From DASXSB01 sp036506275 (lineage in GTDB: Bacteria > Methylomirabilota > Methylomirabilia > Rokubacteriales > CSP1-6), in NCBI GenBank assembly GCA_036506275.1, contig DASXSB010000050.1:1-24420 (forward strand): a stretch of DNA of 24,420 bases, in the 5' to 3' direction. Below the pieces are notes generated by a model, which saw only the letters and a program-made list of their open reading frames with translations, made no database searches and was not told where the DNA came from. Numbering within the stretch: the first letter of the stretch is position 1; the number at the start of each line of letters is the position of its first letter. A program made the translations under genes and the position numbers. Shown here in pieces: positions 21,327-24,420 of the stretch.

Positions 21327-23066
21327 ATGGCCGACAAGATCAAGGTCGTGTTCAAGCGCGTGTACGTGAAGAACGACGAGGACTGGCTCGGCGACGGGGA
21401 GTTCTACTTCATCGCGAGCGTGGACGGCAACAAGGTCGGAAACTCCGACATCGACTACACGGCCGTCGAAGGCAAGTGGATCGATCTCCCGGAGGCGCTG
21501 TGGTCGCGCGAAGTCGACGTCACGCCGCCGAAAGCGAGCGTCGTCGTGCGCTTCAAGGGCAAGGAGCGTGATCTCCTCTGGGACGACGATCTCGGTCCCG
21601 AGCTCGTGTATACGCTGAAGCCACCGTGGCAGGAAGGCCCGCGCCTGCCGCACGAGACGGACGACTACAAGCTCGAATGGGAGGTCAAGCTGTTCGCGGA
21701 CGGCACGTACAACGCCCATCCGCCCGACACGGTGTTCGCGTGCCGGAGTGCGGCGGGAGCGACCGTGTGCACGACCGTGTCCGGAACGCAGTTGACCGCG
21801 CGGATGGAAATCCATCCGGTGGTGCCCGTCGTTTCGGACGCGCCGGTGCCGGTGGGCGGCACCGCGGTGTTTCCGCCGCGGCCCGCGTTCCCGGCCGCCA
21901 CCGGCCCCGCGAAGCAGAACCCCACCAACGGCGGCGTCCCCGCGGTGGCGCCCGGCGATCCCATCAACGTGCTCCGGAACCCGTCCGTCATTCCGATCCT
22001 CTCCGCCCCGCCCCCGGCCGCCGCACCCGCCGCCGGCTCTCCGCCCGCGGCCGATGCGACGAACGCCGCGCGCATCGAGTACACCTGGTACCGGCCGGCG
22101 AGCCTGAACTTCACCGACAACGATGCCCGTCTGGAGTGGACGGCGGTGTCCGTGGCGGGCGGCGCCACCGTCGGATTCGTCGGACCGGCGACGGGGACGA
22201 AGGTCCTCGTCTACGGAAAGACGGCGGGCGAGGTCAGGCTCGAGGTGCGGTTCCGGGGAGCCTTGTTCGCGGTCTATCGCGCGCTCGTCCGACCCATGAA
22301 GCGCATCGCCTGCCGCTTCAACATCCTGAATGGCCCCAACGCGGCCAGCACGCCCGCCTCCACGCCCGCCGACGTCCTGAACCATCTCGCGATCGCCAAT
22401 CGGTTCCTGCGCCAGATCGCATTGGAGCTGGTGCTCGACACCAACGTCACCGTGACCAACAACGCGCACCCGGTCCCGGGCAACCCCGGCATCTTCCGGA
22501 TCAACGTCCCCGCCGCCCGCACGCGCAACATTCCCAACGCGTTCAACTCGATCTCCACCCAACTCAACTATCGACCGAACATCGTGAACTTTGCGTACGT
22601 CCGCTCGTGCGCCAGCCACAGCGTCCTCGGCGCCGCCACCGATTACCCGGCGAACGGTGCCGGCGCCACCATCACCGACAGCGGCAGTCCCAGCTGCTCG
22701 TGGAACACGCCCGGCTCCGGCGTCGATCCCGACACCGCGGCGGGAACGCTGACCATGAAGCTCCTTGCCGCGACCGCCGCCATCGCCGGCAAGCCGAACG
22801 TGGTCGGCATGTTCGTCAGCGGCGACAACGGCAGTCCCAGTACGGCCGCCATGACGTATGCGACGACGATCGCGCACGAGTTCGGGCACATCTTGAACCT
22901 CATGCACCGCGTCGACTCCACCGTGGGGGCGACGTACGACGACGGCCTGAACCACCCGCCCGGGGAGAACCTGATGCACTGGAGCAACCCGGCGACGATC
23001 GCCCAGGATCTCGACATCATCCAGGCGCGCGCCGCTCACCAGACCCCGCTCCCGAACGCGCCGTGA
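21327..23066 (+). CDS. metzincin-like zinc metalloprotease, multidomain, no signal peptide
   Basis: A 579-aa protein; ATG 21327 has GGAGA six bases upstream. Residues 1-160 are beta-rich with acidic loops (NDEDWLGDGEFYFIASVDG, DLLWDDDLG) that recall C2-like calcium-binding folds. A Pro/Ala-rich linker follows (about 171-249), then an Ig-like stretch (about 251-323; RLEWTAVSVAGGATVGFVG) and a catalytic domain (about 326-579). The zinc motif is His517-Glu518-x-x-His521 with the third ligand His527 (HEFGHILNLMH). The usual metzincin Gly at position 524 is Asn. Met550 in ENLMHW fits the Met-turn. It therefore probably cleaves protein, perhaps in a target cell or the envelope. Without a Sec signal, export would need another route. 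Its stop overlaps the next gene by four bases (GTGA), so coupling is likely. Confidence 0.85.
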   Translation: MADKIKVVFKRVYVKNDEDWLGDGEFYFIASVDGNKVGNSDIDYTAVEGKWIDLPEALWSREVDVTPPKASVVVRFKGKERDLLWDDDLGPELVYTLKPPWQEGPRLPHETDDYKLEWEVKLFADGTYNAHPPDTVFACRSAAGATVCTTVSGTQLTARMEIHPVVPVVSDAPVPVGGTAVFPPRPAFPAATGPAKQNPTNGGVPAVAPGDPINVLRNPSVIPILSAPPPAAAPAAGSPPAADATNAARIEYTWYRPASLNFTDNDARLEWTAVSVAGGATVGFVGPATGTKVLVYGKTAGEVRLEVRFRGALFAVYRALVRPMKRIACRFNILNGPNAASTPASTPADVLNHLAIANRFLRQIALELVLDTNVTVTNNAHPVPGNPGIFRINVPAARTRNIPNAFNSISTQLNYRPNIVNFAYVRSCASHSVLGAATDYPANGAGATITDSGSPSCSWNTPGSGVDPDTAAGTLTMKLLAATAAIAGKPNVVGMFVSGDNGSPSTAAMTYATTIAHEFGHILNLMHRVDSTVGATYDDGLNHPPGENLMHWSNPATIAQDLDIIQARAAHQTPLPNAP

Positions 23067-23878
23067 GCACGCCGCAAGACCCCGCGCGCGTCCTTGCCAC
23101 TTCCCAAGACAAGAAGGAGCTGTCGGCCTATGCGCGCCTCCTCGCGCGCAGCACGCGCGCGCCCGACCACGAGGAGCTCGCGAAGTGGGTCCAGTCGGGC
23201 GACTTCCTCGCGCGCCTCGACGAGCCCGAGCGCTACCAGGGCGCGCCCGGCAAGACGCGTATCGCCGCCATCCTCCGCGAGCTCAGCGAGAACCGGGCTC
23301 CGAGCGCGGAAGCCGTGCTCGTCGCTCTCACGCGCTCGGCGATCTTCAACGCCGAACCCCTGCGCAGCGACATCCTCATCCGGGCCTGCGTGCCGCTCCG
23401 TCCGGCCCCGCCCGACGTCGTGCGGTTCTGGGACGAGCACTGGTTGCCCGAGGACGGGTTCTCGCACCTCACCGCACCCGCCGTGTGCGACAACGGGAGC
23501 GCGCCCGCGCTCGCGCTCCTCGAAAAGAAGATGGGCGATGCCGCGCATCCCGACGAGGACAAGCAGGTGTGGATGGTGACCGGCATCATGATGCATCGCA
23601 ACGAGCCCCTGATGTTGGAGAGCTGCGACCGGATGCTGCGGGGCGGCCTCCCGGAGAACCTCCGTCCGCTGCTGGTGGACGTGATCTTCGACTATCGGCC
23701 GACGGAATGGTTCCGGCCCGCCACCGTGCTCGTGCCCCCCGATCGCAAGCTCGCCGGTCCCGAGGCGCGCGAACGCCTGCGCCGCATCGGAGCGTTCGCG
23801 CTCCAGTCCGTTTCGCTCACCGACGCCCAGAAAGACGTCGTCCGGCGCGTGCTGCGCGAGATCGACGAGAACGCCTGA
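23063..23878 (+). CDS. cytoplasmic protein of the same unrecognised family, paralog B
   Basis: A 271-aa protein starting at GTG 23063, which overlaps the TGA of the metalloprotease gene (GTGA). It is the paralog of the protein at 19499-20365: 158 of 218 aligned residues are identical, with no gap from RLDEPERYQG to near the end. Unlike that copy it has no signal peptide; it begins MSTPQDPARVLATSQDKKEL, so it should stay in the cytoplasm. Conserved Cys (ACVPL, VCDNG, LESC), His (SHLTA, MMHRN) and Trp/Asp (FWDEHW) positions are shared. The function is unknown. The overlapping start suggests a stoichiometric partner of the protease, for example a chaperone or a protein protecting the producer (inference). 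Confidence 0.83.
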   Translation: MSTPQDPARVLATSQDKKELSAYARLLARSTRAPDHEELAKWVQSGDFLARLDEPERYQGAPGKTRIAAILRELSENRAPSAEAVLVALTRSAIFNAEPLRSDILIRACVPLRPAPPDVVRFWDEHWLPEDGFSHLTAPAVCDNGSAPALALLEKKMGDAAHPDEDKQVWMVTGIMMHRNEPLMLESCDRMLRGGLPENLRPLLVDVIFDYRPTEWFRPATVLVPPDRKLAGPEARERLRRIGAFALQSVSLTDAQKDVVRRVLREIDENA

Positions 23879-23914
23879 CCCGCGCGCCCGAACGTTCATC
23901 AGCGGAGGACAATC

Positions 23915-24420
23915 ATGTCGAAGGTGAGGACAGCCGTGCTCGCCGCCGTCATCGCCACCGTCGCGGGGGCGGCGCCGGCGTTCGCGCAGACCACGCTCAC
24001 GATGTCGTCCTGGGTATCGCCGCAGCACCATCTGACCAGCAACGTTCTCCAGGGCTGGGCGAACGAGGCGGAGAAGGCGACCAACGGCCGCGTGAAATTC
24101 CAGATGCTGCCGAAGCACCCGTCGGCGCCGCCCGGCACCTTCGATGCCGTGCGCGACGGGCTCGTCGATCTTTCCTTCGTCACCGCCAGCTACACGCCGG
24201 CCCGCCACATCCTTCCCCTCCTGCCCGAGCTGCCCGGCGGCGGCGACACCGCGCTCGTCAACTCAGTCGCCTACTCGCGCATCCACTGGAAGCACTTCCA
24301 GAAGGTGGGCGAGTACAAGGGCGTGAAGCTCCTCGGCGTCTTCACGCACGGCCCCGGCCAGATGTTCACGAAGCGGTCGATCACCAGCATCAACGACGTC
24401 CAGGGTCTGAAGATCCGGAC
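23915..24420 (+). CDS. TRAP-type (DctP) substrate-binding protein, cut by the right edge
   Basis: The first 168 codons of an exported binding protein. ATG 23915 has GGAGG six bases upstream. The signal peptide is clear (VRTAVLAAVIATVAGAAPAF, cleaved after FAQ). The mature part shows the TRAP/DctP family pattern: TLTMSSWVSPQHHLT, LQGWANEAEKATNGRVKFQM, FDAVRDGLVDLSFVTASYTP, VGEYKGVKLLGVFTHGPGQM and INDVQGLKIR at the edge. It would deliver an organic acid or similar solute to a DctQM-type sodium-driven importer, whose genes may follow beyond the window. It lies 36 bases after paralog B on the same strand, but the module switch suggests a separate function. Confidence 0.88.
   Translation, partial: MSKVRTAVLAAVIATVAGAAPAFAQTTLTMSSWVSPQHHLTSNVLQGWANEAEKATNGRVKFQMLPKHPSAPPGTFDAVRDGLVDLSFVTASYTPARHILPLLPELPGGGDTALVNSVAYSRIHWKHFQKVGEYKGVKLLGVFTHGPGQMFTKRSITSINDVQGLKIR

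Noticed and set aside
20373..23039. An 888-codon minus-strand frame antisense to the LysM and metalloprotease genes.
   Set aside because: No recognisable motif, His/Arg/Gly/Val-rich shadow composition, and it is opposite two genes with clear domains and ribosome-binding sites.
23036..24208. A 390-codon minus-strand frame opposite paralog B and the TRAP binding protein.
   Set aside because: A very similar shadow (19481-20092) occurs opposite paralog A, as expected because the two genes are homologous. I considered whether this showed a conserved antisense gene, but the shared frame follows from the shared sense codons.
1..24420. Scan for tRNA, rRNA, CRISPR repeats, transposases and integrases.
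   Set aside because: No such element was recognised by eye. The only sizeable repeat is the paralogous pair at 19499-20365 and 23063-23878.

Overview
The window is about 24.4 kb of very GC-rich bacterial DNA, densely packed with short gaps, overlapping start/stop codons and several GTG/TTG starts. The gene content is typical of soil or subsurface heterotrophs: orphan solute-binding proteins of three transporter classes, amine/proline-derivative catabolism, an extradiol dioxygenase, a phosphotriesterase-family hydrolase and many one-component regulators. Candidatus Rokubacteria/Methylomirabilota or a high-GC proteobacterium would fit. That placement is inference from gene style; there is no rRNA or marker gene here. 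I saw no tRNA, rRNA, CRISPR array, integrase or insertion sequence.

Layout. (1) 1-1143, minus: an alpha/beta hydrolase running off the left edge, followed by a 69-aa hypothetical and a truncated bacterial sugar-transferase remnant in an otherwise gene-poor stretch up to about 1882. (2) 1883-3096, plus: a 51-aa very basic protein overlapping (ATGA) a phosphotriesterase-family hydrolase. (3) 7581-3100, minus: a four-gene, translationally coupled operon: ABC-type substrate-binding protein, LigB-like then LigA-like extradiol dioxygenase subunits, and an 812-aa FAD/GcvT-type dimethylglycine/sarcosine dehydrogenase-like enzyme. (4) 7800-8222, plus: a small exported hypothetical. (5) 10483-8223, minus: a two-gene operon of proline racemase/4-hydroxyproline epimerase and D-amino-acid dehydrogenase, the two steps that convert trans-4-hydroxy-L-proline to a pyrroline carboxylate. 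An AraC-GyrI regulator diverges from it. (6) 11594-12001, minus: a PPOX-fold flavin/F420-type protein. (7) 12171-16241, plus: a Tat-signal NAD-dependent epimerase, an ADP/ATP-carrier-like MFS protein and a family-5 peptide-type binding protein. (8) 16260-19478, plus: an XRE/MmyB-like regulator, a D-2-hydroxyacid dehydrogenase-like protein with a replaced catalytic Glu, and an OFA-type MFS transporter.

(9) 19499-23878, plus, is the most unusual part. Two copies of an unrecognised protein family (158 of 218 aligned residues identical by hand count) bracket a LysM/peptidoglycan-binding protein and a 579-aa metzincin-like zinc protease. The LysM protein and the protease have no Sec or Tat signal. 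The first paralog has a signal peptide and the second does not. The arrangement resembles an adaptor/effector/protection module for a contractile or other non-Sec secretion system, but no secretion machinery lies in the window, so this is a hypothesis. (10) From 23915, plus: the start of a TRAP-type (DctP) binding protein that runs off the right edge.

Regulatory signals that can be read include TTGAC-type promoters upstream of the ABC-binding-protein operon (apparently leaderless), the hydroxyproline operon and the family-5 binding protein. There is also a 14-bp stem hairpin between the convergent AraC-GyrI and PPOX genes, and a perfect 7-bp dyad beside the likely promoter of the 2-hydroxyacid dehydrogenase.
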